Positions 1 to 6,441 of a stretch of 6,553 nt of DNA are shown here, piece after piece; position 1 is the first letter of the stretch; each line of letters starts with the position of its first letter. The notes under the pieces are model-generated. The model searched no databases. It saw only the letters and a list, made by a program, of their open reading frames with translations, and was not told where the DNA came from. The stretch lies in assembly GCA_023436075.1 (NCBI GenBank), contig JAEZKS010000171.1:1-6553 (forward strand), read 5' to 3'. Position numbers and translations under genes: made by a program. This DNA comes from Methanobacteriota archaeon. Lineage in GTDB: Archaea > Halobacteriota > Methanocellia > Methanocellales > Methanocellaceae.

Positions 1-88
1 GTACGATAGCGGCGCGATCACGTCGGTTCTCGGCGCCAAGCTGATCCGTGACTTTATTGCTGCGAAATGGAAGTCGCTGCAAAAATGA
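1..88 (+). CDS. C-terminal end of an unidentified protein (5' truncated)
   Basis: An open frame enters from the left edge and stops at TGA 86-88, leaving 28 readable residues that begin YDSGAITSVLG and end AAKWKSLQK. The glycine- and alanine-rich start followed by an amphipathic helix with basic residues looks like the end of a globular cytosolic protein. It is too short to assign a family and I do not recognise it. It converges with the KGG-repeat gene, with only 2 nt between the two stop codons. The codon choice resembles that of the other plus-strand genes here. Confidence 0.6.
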   Translation, partial: YDSGAITSVLGAKLIRDFIAAKWKSLQK

Positions 89-90
89 AG

Positions 91-99
91 TTATTTTTT
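91..99 (+). terminator. Oligo-T terminator for the upstream gene, inside the converging gene's 3' end
   Basis: Immediately after the TGA at 86-88 comes TTA followed by six T. Archaeal RNA polymerase commonly terminates at such U-rich tracts without needing a hairpin. On the other strand the same bases are the two final lysine codons (AAA AAA) and the TAA stop of the KGG-repeat gene, so the tract would serve two purposes. This is inferred from sequence only. Confidence 0.4.
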
Positions 100-282
100 C
101 GTCTCCTCTGTCTCTTCTTTTCCTTTCTCGATCAGCTCTTTGACGCGCTGTCCGCCTTTCTCGCCGCCTTTGTGGCCGATCTGTTCGTAGAATTCCTTGC
201 CGTGTGACTTCGCAGTGCTTTCTCCGCCTTTGTGGCCGGCTTCTTTGACGCTCATGTCGCCCTTCTTCTCCTTTTCCGCCAT
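91..282 (-). CDS. Small KGG-repeat (YciG/GsiB-like) stress-type protein
   Basis: A 63-residue, highly charged, lysine- and glutamate-rich protein with no hydrophobic segment. It carries the short hydrophilic repeat of the KGG family: EAGHKGG around residues 14-20, IGHKGG around 35-40 and a further EKGG at 41-44, followed by a charged helical tail (VKELIEKGKEE). Bacterial relatives (YciG, GsiB) are general-stress or dehydration proteins thought to be largely disordered; the molecular role is not established and none is claimed here. The ATG at 280-282 is preferred over an in-frame ATG 39 nt upstream. It is preceded by GGTG (plus positions 288-291) with a 5-nt spacer, and the family normally begins MAEK-like just before the first repeat. 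No strong TATA box is visible upstream; an A/T-rich stretch at about 311-330 is the only candidate. It is a monocistronic gene that converges on the gene to its left. Confidence 0.8.
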   Translation of the reverse strand: MAEKEKKGDMSVKEAGHKGGESTAKSHGKEFYEQIGHKGGEKGGQRVKELIEKGKEETEETKK

Positions 283-433
283 ACAAACACCCGGAAGAGA
301 CTCTTTTCCCATAATAATCAAGATAACTTACGGAATTGTTGGCGTATGGCCCGCCTGTCGCGATATCAGCAATCCTGCCGCTCTCCTAAATCGGGCTGCG
401 TCTGGTGTATAATTGCAGGCGGCTGCTCTGACT

Positions 434-634
434 GCATTAGAAGAGGCTCCGGAGGTTACACGAGGGCACCGAGTTTCAACACAGAGGTCACAGAGGTCGC
501 GGAGGACGCACAGAGAACGTATAAAAATATAGCTCAGGTGTCGGCCCTTTTGTTAAAAGTATCCTCTGTGATACCTCTGTGTCCTCTGTGTTGAAGCTCG
601 GTGACCTCTCGCAAACCTCGGAGACCTCTAATAC
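434..634. repeat. Long imperfect inverted repeat built on a 9-nt CACAGAGG unit
   Basis: The left arm (434-515) and right arm (564-634) are imperfect reverse complements. Both outer ends match (GCATTAG at 434-440; CTAATAC at 628-634), as do the interior blocks CACCGAG, TTCAACACAGAGG and CACAGAG. The inner part of each arm is a degenerate tandem of 9-nt units (acacagagg, tcacagagg, tcgcggagg on the left). The non-matching centre (about 516-563) is A/T-rich. Similar CACAGAGG intergenic repeats occur, as I recall, in many environmental archaeal and bacterial genomes, which would make this a dispersed MITE-like or REP-like element. No transposase or clear target duplication is visible. Confidence 0.8.
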
Positions 635-668
635 TCCGTACCCGGAAAACGCAACCGCGATGCGGGCA

Positions 669-680
669 AAATCTATATAA
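669..680 (+). promoter_or_regulatory. Archaeal promoter (BRE/TATA) of the uS15 operon
   Basis: TATATAA at 674-680 is preceded by an A-rich segment (about 669-673) in the place of a TFB-recognition element. Archaeal transcription usually starts about 25 nt downstream, predicting a start near 700-706 and a 5' leader of about 55 nt before the uS15 ATG. No other TATA of similar quality precedes the operon. A weaker A/T block follows at 690-696. Confidence 0.65.
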
Positions 681-725
681 ACAAGGTGACATATTTAGAC
701 TACACGTCTTCGCCAGACAGTAAAT

Positions 726-740
726 TAGTAAATCTTACTA
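726..740 (+). promoter_or_regulatory. Perfect 6-bp dyad in the uS15 leader, next to the ribosome binding site
   Basis: TAGTAA (726-731) and TTACTA (735-740) are exact reverse complements separated by 3 nt. They lie inside the predicted leader, 5 nt before the Shine-Dalgarno GAGGT at 746-750, which is itself 8 nt from the ATG. As RNA this could form a short A/U-rich hairpin near the ribosome binding site; as DNA it could be a small operator. It is weak thermodynamically, so a function is speculative. Confidence 0.3.
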
Positions 741-758
741 CTTCAGAGGTTAATTATT

Positions 759-1217
759 ATGGCTAAAATGCACACCCGCAGAAAGGGAAGGGCGAGGTCT
801 ACCAGGCCCGTCCGAAACACGCCCCCGGCGTGGTTCACCATGGGCAAGGACGAAGTCGAGAAGCTGGTCATCAAGACGTACGGTCAGAACGCGTCCACCA
901 GCCAGGTCGGCATCATCTTACGTGACAAGTACGGCGTCCCTGACATCACTCAGGTCACCGGCAAGAAAGTCACCGAGATCCTCCGCGAGAACAGCACCGG
1001 ACCAAAGCTGCCGGAGGACCTGACCAACCTGATCAAGAAGGCGATCGGCCTGCACAAGCACATGGTCGAGAACCACAAGGACCTCCACAACAAGAGGGCC
1101 CTGCAGCTCACCGAGTCGAAGATTCGGCGTCTGGTCAAGTATTACCACAACACCGGCGTACTGCCGATGGATTGGGTATACTCGCCGAGCACTGCGGAGA
1201 TTCTCATCTCCCGCTAA
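759..1217 (+). CDS. rps15: 30S ribosomal protein uS15 (archaeal S15P)
   Basis: A structural protein of the small ribosomal subunit that binds 16S rRNA at the central-domain three-way junction. The 152 residues fit the archaeal/eukaryotic form, which is longer than the roughly 89-residue bacterial form because of an N-terminal extension. That extension starts [10 protein letters not shown] and is strongly basic, followed by [13 protein letters not shown] and a helix up to about residue 80. The S15 core follows: the [12 protein letters not shown] helix at about 91-102, then the signature from [10 protein letters not shown] through [10 protein letters not shown] to about 129. The tail ends in the archaeal PMDWVYSP segment. 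The ATG at 759 has a good upstream site (GAGGT, 8-nt spacer). It is the first gene of an operon; the nuclease gene begins 23 nt after its stop. The linkage of uS15 to a RecJ-like gene is, from memory, widespread in Euryarchaeota. Confidence 0.97.
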   Translation: MAKMHTRRKGRARSTRPVRNTPPAWFTMGKDEVEKLVIKTYGQNASTSQVGIILRDKYGVPDITQVTGKKVTEILRENSTGPKLPEDLTNLIKKAIGLHKHMVENHKDLHNKRALQLTESKIRRLVKYYHNTGVLPMDWVYSPSTAEILISR

Positions 1218-1240
1218 ATTCCGTCCTACGGGTTCGTACT

Positions 1241-2533
1241 ATGCTAGAGGCAATCTCTAAGATGGCCCGGCCCGCGGCGGAAAAGATACGCAAAGAGAAG
1301 TTCGTGCGGGTCGTCTCCCATCACGACGCTGACGGGATCACGGCCTGCGGTATTATCTGCCTGGCGCTGGAGCGCCATGGCATTCCTTTTCAGGCGACCA
1401 TTATCGGCAACCTGGACGCTTCCGTCGAGTCCATGCTCGATCCCGCGATCCCTGTGATCTTCTGCGACATGGGCTCCGGACAGCCCGACATCGTCAACAA
1501 GTTCGACGCAGTGATCATCGATCACCATGTGCCTCACGGCACTCATGTGAACCTGCACGTCAACCCACATCTGGCTGGCATCGACGGCGGGTCGGAAATG
1601 TCCGCATCTGGCGTCGCATACTCGGTGGCACGGGAGATGGGAGATAATGTCGATCTGGCCGGCCTGGCCATCTCCGGCGCCATCGGCGACAAGCAGCGGA
1701 TGGTCGGCCCGAACAAGGATATTCTGGACGAGGGCCTGAAGAACGGGATCATTACCGTGCAAAAAGGCCTGAAGCTGGGAATGGGCCCGGTGGACAAGGT
1801 ACTCGAGTATTCCACCGACCCGTATTTCGATTTCTCCGGCAAGCACGAGGCGACCGAGCAGTTCCTCAGAGAGCTCGGCCTGGGCGGCAACATCGAGACT
1901 CTGTCCCATGAAGACCTGAAGCGGCTGGGCAGCGCGCTATCGCTGCTGCTGCTCAAGAAGTCCCCGCCTGACACCATCGATTCGCTCTTCGGCGACGTCT
2001 ACCTGCTGAACCGCGAGATCATTCGCGACGTGTACGATTTCACCAACACAGTCAACTCATGCGGCAAGATGGGGCTGTCCGGGCTGGGACTGTCTGTCTG
2101 CCTGCGCTACAGTCCCGCCCTGAAGGATGCGGAGGAGAAGCGCTTCGAGTATTCACGGCAGATACTGGACGCGCTGGACAAAGCGATCCACAATGTCCTG
2201 GAAATGAGCCACATCAGGTACCTGGACATCTGCTGTAGCGACGTCACGGGCGCCATTGCCTCGACGATCATCCGCTATGTCATGCCGGACAAGCCCATCG
2301 TCGTGCTGAATGTCGAAGGCGACCGGATCAAGGTCTCTGCACGGGGCACGTCGACTCTCATCCGCCAGGGCCTAGACCTGTCGTCCGCGGTACGCGAGGG
2401 CGCAACGACTGTAGGCGGCAACGGCGGAGGCCACAAGATCGCTTCAGGCGCCGCGATCCCTCTGGACCGCAAGCAGCAGTTCCTCGATGCCGTGAATACC
2501 ATTGTTGGGAGACAGTTGAATGGCACAGTGTAA
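1241..2533 (+). CDS. RecJ-like DHH-family phosphoesterase / single-strand exonuclease
   Basis: A 430-residue DHH/DHHA1 protein. All metal-binding motifs are visible: HDADG (28-32), the aspartate in FCDMGS (D76), DHH (94-96) followed by VPHG, and GAIGDKQ (D150). The C-terminal DHHA1 substrate-binding loop GGNGGGH is at about 392-398. Archaeal proteins of this layout are Mn- or Mg-dependent nucleases. The best studied, GAN of Thermococcus, is a 5'-3' single-strand exonuclease that binds GINS in the replicative helicase complex, while other paralogues act on RNA or partner Hel308. Which paralogue this is cannot be settled here; the neighbouring uS15 favours the GAN lineage. I chose ATG 1241, which lies after the uS15 stop and gives MLEAISKMARPAAEKIRK, the expected helix before the first motif. 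An in-frame ATG at 1172 would overlap uS15 by 46 nt, and one at 1262 would remove part of the helix. The ribosome site before 1241 is weak, suggesting coupling to uS15 translation. Confidence 0.9.
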   Translation: MLEAISKMARPAAEKIRKEKFVRVVSHHDADGITACGIICLALERHGIPFQATIIGNLDASVESMLDPAIPVIFCDMGSGQPDIVNKFDAVIIDHHVPHGTHVNLHVNPHLAGIDGGSEMSASGVAYSVAREMGDNVDLAGLAISGAIGDKQRMVGPNKDILDEGLKNGIITVQKGLKLGMGPVDKVLEYSTDPYFDFSGKHEATEQFLRELGLGGNIETLSHEDLKRLGSALSLLLLKKSPPDTIDSLFGDVYLLNREIIRDVYDFTNTVNSCGKMGLSGLGLSVCLRYSPALKDAEEKRFEYSRQILDALDKAIHNVLEMSHIRYLDICCSDVTGAIASTIIRYVMPDKPIVVLNVEGDRIKVSARGTSTLIRQGLDLSSAVREGATTVGGNGGGHKIASGAAIPLDRKQQFLDAVNTIVGRQLNGTV

Positions 2534-2762
2534 GGCCCGCATGGTCATCGAAGCAGGGAACGCCGACATTCTCGGACAGGCGGTAGCGGCCGATAACCAG
2601 GGGTACGTCGAGTCCTTTGTCGAGGATGATCGCCTGATCGCTTTCATTGAGGCGGATTCCGTCGGCTCCATGCTTGCTACTCTCGACGACCTTCTCGTCA
2701 ACCTTAAAGTCGCCGACGAGGTACTCGGGGGCCACGGTACAATCGAAGGTCAGGAAGACTGA
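2520..2762 (+). CDS. pcc1: KEOPS complex subunit Pcc1
   Basis: An 80-residue protein of the Pcc1/CTAG family, the small dimerising subunit of KEOPS. That complex (Kae1, Bud32, Cgi121, Pcc1) transfers threonylcarbamoyl to A37 of ANN-decoding tRNAs. Pcc1 forms the dimer platform that holds Kae1 and helps bind tRNA. The alpha/beta pattern fits: a first strand (KARMVIEA), a helix with the LGQAVAADN segment, a strand pair YVESFVEDD and RLIAFIEAD, then the helix SVGSMLATLDDLLVNLKVAD. Length is normal (about 75-90 residues). The ATG overlaps the end of the nuclease gene by 14 nt in another frame and has GGGAG at 2507-2511 upstream, so translation is probably coupled. In related methanogens I recall the ribosomal eS1 (S3Ae) gene following; it is not present here. 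Confidence 0.88.
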   Translation: MAQCKARMVIEAGNADILGQAVAADNQGYVESFVEDDRLIAFIEADSVGSMLATLDDLLVNLKVADEVLGGHGTIEGQED

Positions 2763-2802
2763 CATGACGAGCTTCATATAATGCCAGGCGGCTTCAACAT
2801 GA

Positions 2803-2834
2803 GAGCCCGAGGCTCGGTCACGCGCGCGTTTTAT
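2803..2834 (+). terminator. Possible terminator of the uS15-recJ-pcc1 operon
   Basis: A 5-bp hairpin (GAGCC 2803-2807, GGCTC 2811-2815, 3-nt loop) lies about 40 nt after the pcc1 stop. A GC-rich stretch follows and then a short T tract, GTTTTATT, at about 2828-2835. The T tract is short and its distance from the stem is longer than in bacterial intrinsic terminators; archaeal termination can rely on the T tract alone. Confidence 0.3.
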
Positions 2835-2924
2835 TAGCGGGGCCGGGATGATCAACTGGTTTTCATGGGCATGTGCGCGCATTTTTCTGGCCGAGACTTT
2901 CGACTTCGAACGCCGTGAACCGTG

Positions 2925-3014
2925 TTTAAGGCCGCAGCGAGCGCAGCGGATGCAGCATTTCTAATAATAAGAGCCATTTTATTGCCGCGTTCGCTGCGCT
3001 CGCTGCGGCCTAAA
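2925..3014. repeat. Inverted repeat with perfect 19-bp GC-rich arms
   Basis: Positions 2930-2948 (starting GGCCGCAGCGAGCG) and 2992-3010 are exact reverse complements over 19 bp. TTTA before the left arm and TAAA after the right arm extend the symmetry apart from one extra A. The arms enclose a 43-nt A/T-richer centre with several stop codons in all frames. The arm contains the direct repeat GCAGCG-AGC-GCAGCG. No long T run follows on either strand, so it is a poor intrinsic terminator. It looks like a dispersed palindromic intergenic element or a strong RNA hairpin between converging genes. Confidence 0.75.
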
Positions 3015-3087
3015 AACCGCGCTCCGTTTCTGCAACTGGTGATAAAAAGAGGCTCTGCGGCCAAGTCACGCGCGAGCGTTCGAATGT

Positions 3088-3113
3088 CCGGGCAGGGCTT
3101 ATGGCTTGCCCGG
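3088..3113. other. Hairpin just beyond the serS stop codon
   Basis: CCGGGCA (3088-3094) and TGCCCGG (3107-3113) form a perfect 7-bp stem with a 12-nt loop, beginning about 20 nt past the serS stop on the minus strand. It could stabilise the serS mRNA 3' end or aid termination. There is no clear U tract after it, so calling it a terminator is uncertain. Confidence 0.35.
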
Positions 3114-3132
3114 TATCGTTTCCACTGTCTAT

Positions 3133-4455
<1,323 letters not shown>

Positions 4456-4550
4456 AAATTCGATGATTTTTCCGCAAATGACGACATGACGAGGCCGGAC
4501 GGCACTGCGAATGGCAAGCTCATACATAATTTCATTATTCCTGACGACGA

Positions 4551-4562
4551 TTAATTTAAGTA
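4551..4562 (+). promoter_or_regulatory. Possible promoter of the JAMM-ribL-argC operon
   Basis: TTAATTTAAGTA is the best TATA-like block upstream of the JAMM gene. A start 25 nt downstream would fall near 4580-4585, leaving a short leader of about 25 nt that still includes the GGAG at 4592-4595. The whole 4390-4606 interval is A/T-rich compared with the flanking genes, so other placements are possible. Confidence 0.35.
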
Positions 4563-4606
4563 CGTAAAATACATAGTGGTGAAAAAACTCCGGAGACAGT
4601 GACGCC

Positions 4607-5002
4607 ATGGCGGGAAAGAGACAGGTGAAAGGCATCTCGAAGGCACTGCTGGAACTGGTCCGCGAGGCCAGCAAGTCATCACACCCTCACGAGTTCGCCG
4701 CGCTGTTGCGCGAAGTGGATGGTGTCATCGGAGAGATGCTGCTTGTCCCGGGCACCACTTCGAACGATACGTCTGCCCACATGCTGCTGGACATGATGCC
4801 ACTGGACCTCTCGATCGTGGGCTCTGTACACAGTCACCCGGTGCACGACCTGCGCTACTCGGACGAGGACCTGCACATGTTCGGAGCCAAAGGCATCTAT
4901 AACATCATCGTCGCATACCCGTACGGCGAGCATGACTGGATATGCTATGACCCTGGCGGTTATCGCGTCGAGCTGCCAGTGATCGTGACGGAGGGCAAAT
5001 GA
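4607..5002 (+). CDS. JAMM/MPN+ (Mov34/PAD-1) family metalloprotease-like protein
   Basis: A 131-residue single-domain protein with an intact JAMM zinc motif in exactly the HxH-x7-S-x2-D spacing: H75, H77, S85 and D88 within VHSHPVHDLRYSDEDL. A candidate catalytic glutamate, E29, sits in the HPHEFAALL segment, as in active members. Active JAMM proteins remove ubiquitin-like modifiers from lysines. In archaea, HvJAMM1 cleaves SAMP conjugates; other prokaryotic JAMM proteins process ubiquitin-like sulfur carriers or have unknown targets. The substrate here is unknown and no SAMP or E1-like gene is in view. The length is near that of HvJAMM1, with no signal peptide or membrane segment. The ATG at 4607 has GGAG at 4592-4595 and GTGA at 4599-4602 upstream. 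The stop overlaps the ribL start by 4 nt (ATGA), so the two proteins are probably translated together. Confidence 0.88.
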   Translation: MAGKRQVKGISKALLELVREASKSSHPHEFAALLREVDGVIGEMLLVPGTTSNDTSAHMLLDMMPLDLSIVGSVHSHPVHDLRYSDEDLHMFGAKGIYNIIVAYPYGEHDWICYDPGGYRVELPVIVTEGK

Positions 5003-5418
5003 CTCGTGTCGTGGCGACGGGAACATTCGATATCCTGCATCCCGGACATGTGCTCTACCTCTGCAGGGCCCGGCAGCTCGGCGACGAGCTCTGGGTGATC
5101 GTCTCACGGGAAAGCACCGTCAAGCACAAGCGCAAGCCACTCATACCAGAGCAGCAACGGCTCTACATGGTACAGGCGCTGAAGTGTGTCGACCACGCCG
5201 TGCTCGGCAGCGAAACGGACATGTTCGCGCCCATCGCCGAGATCAAGCCTGACGTCATCGTGCTGGGGTTCAACCAGCACTGGGACGAGGAAGAGCTGGA
5301 GCGGCAGCTCGCGGAACGGGGCATCCATGCGAAGCTCGTGCGGCTGCCCGATTCGGACCCGTCCGAATACGCGTCCAGCCGGCACATCCGGCAGAAGATC
5401 AAGGAAAGCGATCCTTAG
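4999..5418 (+). CDS. ribL: FAD synthase (FMN adenylyltransferase), archaeal RibL type
   Basis: Transfers AMP from ATP or CTP to FMN to make FAD, the last step of archaeal flavin cofactor synthesis; the founding member is MJ1179. The 139 residues form one cytidylyltransferase-like nucleotidyltransferase fold. GTFDILHPGH at 8-17 carries the HxGH nucleotide-binding motif (H14, H17), LGDELWVIVSRE at 27-38 is the next strand, K42-K46 are basic residues, VIVLGFNQHW at 87-96 is the conserved core, and YASSRHIRQKI at 124-134 matches the second nucleotide-binding motif of the superfamily (SxxI/SSR region). Glycerol-3-phosphate cytidylyltransferase is similar in sequence and would be the main alternative. 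The archaeal context and length favour RibL. The start overlaps the JAMM stop (ATGA), with GGAGG directly upstream at 4990-4994. It ends 9 nt before the argC ATG. Confidence 0.88.
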   Translation: MTRVVATGTFDILHPGHVLYLCRARQLGDELWVIVSRESTVKHKRKPLIPEQQRLYMVQALKCVDHAVLGSETDMFAPIAEIKPDVIVLGFNQHWDEEELERQLAERGIHAKLVRLPDSDPSEYASSRHIRQKIKESDP

Positions 5419-5422
5419 GTGA
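5417..5422 (+). promoter_or_regulatory. Shine-Dalgarno AGGTGA that fixes the argC start
   Basis: AGGTGA overlaps the ribL TAG stop and sits 5 nt before ATG 5428. It is a strong match to the archaeal 16S 3' end. It contains the in-frame GTG at 5419 that would otherwise extend argC by three codons, so the GTG is part of the ribosome site and not the start. Confidence 0.75.
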
Positions 5423-5427
5423 AACAA

Positions 5428-6432
5428 ATGCTAAGAGTAGGGATAATAGGCGGCACCGGGTACACCGGCGGCGAGCTCCTGCGGCTGCTCATCATGCACC
5501 CGATGACGGAGATCACGGTCGTCACCTCCCGGAGCCAGAAAGGGAAGCCCGTGGACTCAGTCCATCCGAGCCTGAAAAACCTGATCGACCTCAACTTTGA
5601 GGACGCCGACCCGGCGGGGATCGCCAGGCAATGCGACGTCGTTTTCACGGCTGTGCCGCACGGCGCTGCGATGGACGTCGTGCCGGGATTGCTCCAGCAA
5701 GGCCTGCGAGTCATCGACCTCAGCGCCGACTACCGGCTGCCTGCCGCTAAGTTCGAGGAGATATACAAGCGCAAGCATACCGATCCAAGAGAAGCGGTCT
5801 ATGGACTACCCGAACTGCACCCGGAGGTCAAGGACGCAAGCCTCGTAGGTAACCCCGGCTGCTACCCTACTGGCGCCAACCTGGCCCTCGCCCCGATGGT
5901 CGCACAGGGCATCGTCACTCAGGCGGTCGTCGATTCCAAATCGGGCATCTCTGGCGCCGGCCAGGAGCCGACCGCCACGACGCACTATCCGTTCGTCGCC
6001 CAGAACGTCCGTCCCTACAACCTGACTACCCACCGGCACGGGGCGGAAATCGCACAGGAGCAGCGGCGGCTCGACCCGAACGTGAAGACCTTCTTCACGC
6101 CGCACGTCGTCCCGTCGATCCGCGGCATCATGACCACAGCCCATGTATTCGTGAACAAGCAGTTGACTCAGGATGAGGTAAAGGCGATCTACGAGGACTT
6201 CTACAAGGACAAGCCCTTCGTGCGGCTGCAGACTCCCAACCTGGCAAACGTCAGGGGCTCAAACTTCTGCGACATCGCCTTCGAAGTCGACCAGGGCACG
6301 AACCGCATAGTGGTCGTCTCAGCTATCGATAATATGGTAAAAGGCGCGTCCGGCCAGGCCATCCAGAACATGAACCTCATGTACGGGTTCGACGAGCGTA
6401 CCGGACTGTGGATGAGCGGCCTTACGCCGTGA
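5428..6432 (+). CDS. argC: N-acetyl-gamma-glutamyl-phosphate reductase
   Basis: Catalyses the NADPH-dependent reduction of N-acetylglutamyl-5-phosphate to the semialdehyde, the third step of arginine synthesis. The 334 residues are a normal length. The N-terminal Rossmann segment VGIIGGTGYTGGELLRLL (4-21) carries the GxxGxxG motif. VFTAVPHGAA is at 72-81 and DLSADYRL at 97-104. The catalytic cysteine is C145 in GNPGCYPTGA, SGISGAGQ is at 172-179 (substrate loop), and HRHGAEI is at 202-208 with the conserved histidines. NMVKGASGQAIQN near 302-314 is the conserved C-terminal motif. LysY-type homologues of lysine synthesis are related, but ArgC is the simplest call. The ATG at 5428 is supported by AGGTGA 5 nt upstream. 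It lies between ribL and a CBS gene in one operon; no other arg gene is visible in the window. Confidence 0.96.
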   Translation: MLRVGIIGGTGYTGGELLRLLIMHPMTEITVVTSRSQKGKPVDSVHPSLKNLIDLNFEDADPAGIARQCDVVFTAVPHGAAMDVVPGLLQQGLRVIDLSADYRLPAAKFEEIYKRKHTDPREAVYGLPELHPEVKDASLVGNPGCYPTGANLALAPMVAQGIVTQAVVDSKSGISGAGQEPTATTHYPFVAQNVRPYNLTTHRHGAEIAQEQRRLDPNVKTFFTPHVVPSIRGIMTTAHVFVNKQLTQDEVKAIYEDFYKDKPFVRLQTPNLANVRGSNFCDIAFEVDQGTNRIVVVSAIDNMVKGASGQAIQNMNLMYGFDERTGLWMSGLTP

Positions 6433-6438
6433 GGTGAT
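6431..6438 (+). promoter_or_regulatory. Near-perfect Shine-Dalgarno GAGGTGAT of the CBS gene
   Basis: The site overlaps the last two bases of the argC TGA stop and leaves 3 nt to ATG 6442. It extensively matches the anti-Shine-Dalgarno of archaeal 16S rRNA. This indicates that the CBS gene is translated from the argC operon transcript without its own promoter. Confidence 0.7.
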
Positions 6439-6441
6439 ACG

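Larger units (their letters stand above)
283..758. other. Gene-free intergenic region of 476 bp
   Basis: No convincing protein gene lies here. The open frames that cross it have low-complexity translations and run through the inverted repeat. From left to right it holds the A/T-rich upstream region of the KGG gene (about 283-345), a featureless stretch with a TATA-like TATAAT at 408-413, a long inverted repeat (434-634), a small CCGC/GCGG dyad (655-665), the uS15 promoter (669-680) and the uS15 leader with its own dyad (726-740). Confidence 0.7.
2763..3132. other. Gene-free region between convergent pcc1 and serS
   Basis: The 370 bp between the two converging transcription units contain no believable protein gene; the short frames crossing it follow the repeat arms and give low-complexity translations. 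It holds a possible terminator for the uS15 operon (2803-2834), a 19-bp perfect inverted repeat (2925-3014) and a small hairpin beyond the serS stop (3088-3113). The 10-mer GTCACGCGCG occurs directly repeated at 2817-2826 and 3065-3074, bracketing the inverted repeat. Confidence 0.65.

Noticed and set aside
197..594. Two overlapping plus-strand open frames across the KGG gene and the intergenic repeat
   Set aside because: They read antisense through the KGG gene and through the 9-nt repeat, have no ribosome site or domain-like composition, and are explained by the other features.
434..634. CRISPR array suggested by the 9-nt tandem units
   Set aside because: Units are about 9 nt with no unique spacers and are arranged as an inverted repeat; no cas gene is in the window.
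1172..1240. Longer N-terminus for the RecJ-like protein from ATG 1172
   Set aside because: It would overlap uS15 by 46 nt and add residues unlike the family; ATG 1241 places the expected helix directly before the HDADG motif.
1244..1909. 221-residue minus-strand open frame opposite the RecJ-like gene
   Set aside because: It is the complement of a GC-rich coding frame with clear DHH motifs on the plus strand; no ribosome site or recognisable fold.
2358..2882. 174-residue minus-strand open frame across the end of recJ and pcc1
   Set aside because: It is antisense to two well supported genes and has no family-like features.
3071..3095. Possible tRNA T-loop (GTTCGAAT at 3078-3085)
   Set aside because: The flanking bases do not form a T stem and no acceptor stem, anticodon arm or D arm is found nearby.
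5419..5427. GTG start for argC three codons upstream
   Set aside because: The GTG lies within the AGGTGA ribosome binding site of the ATG at 5428, which gives the standard ArgC N-terminus.
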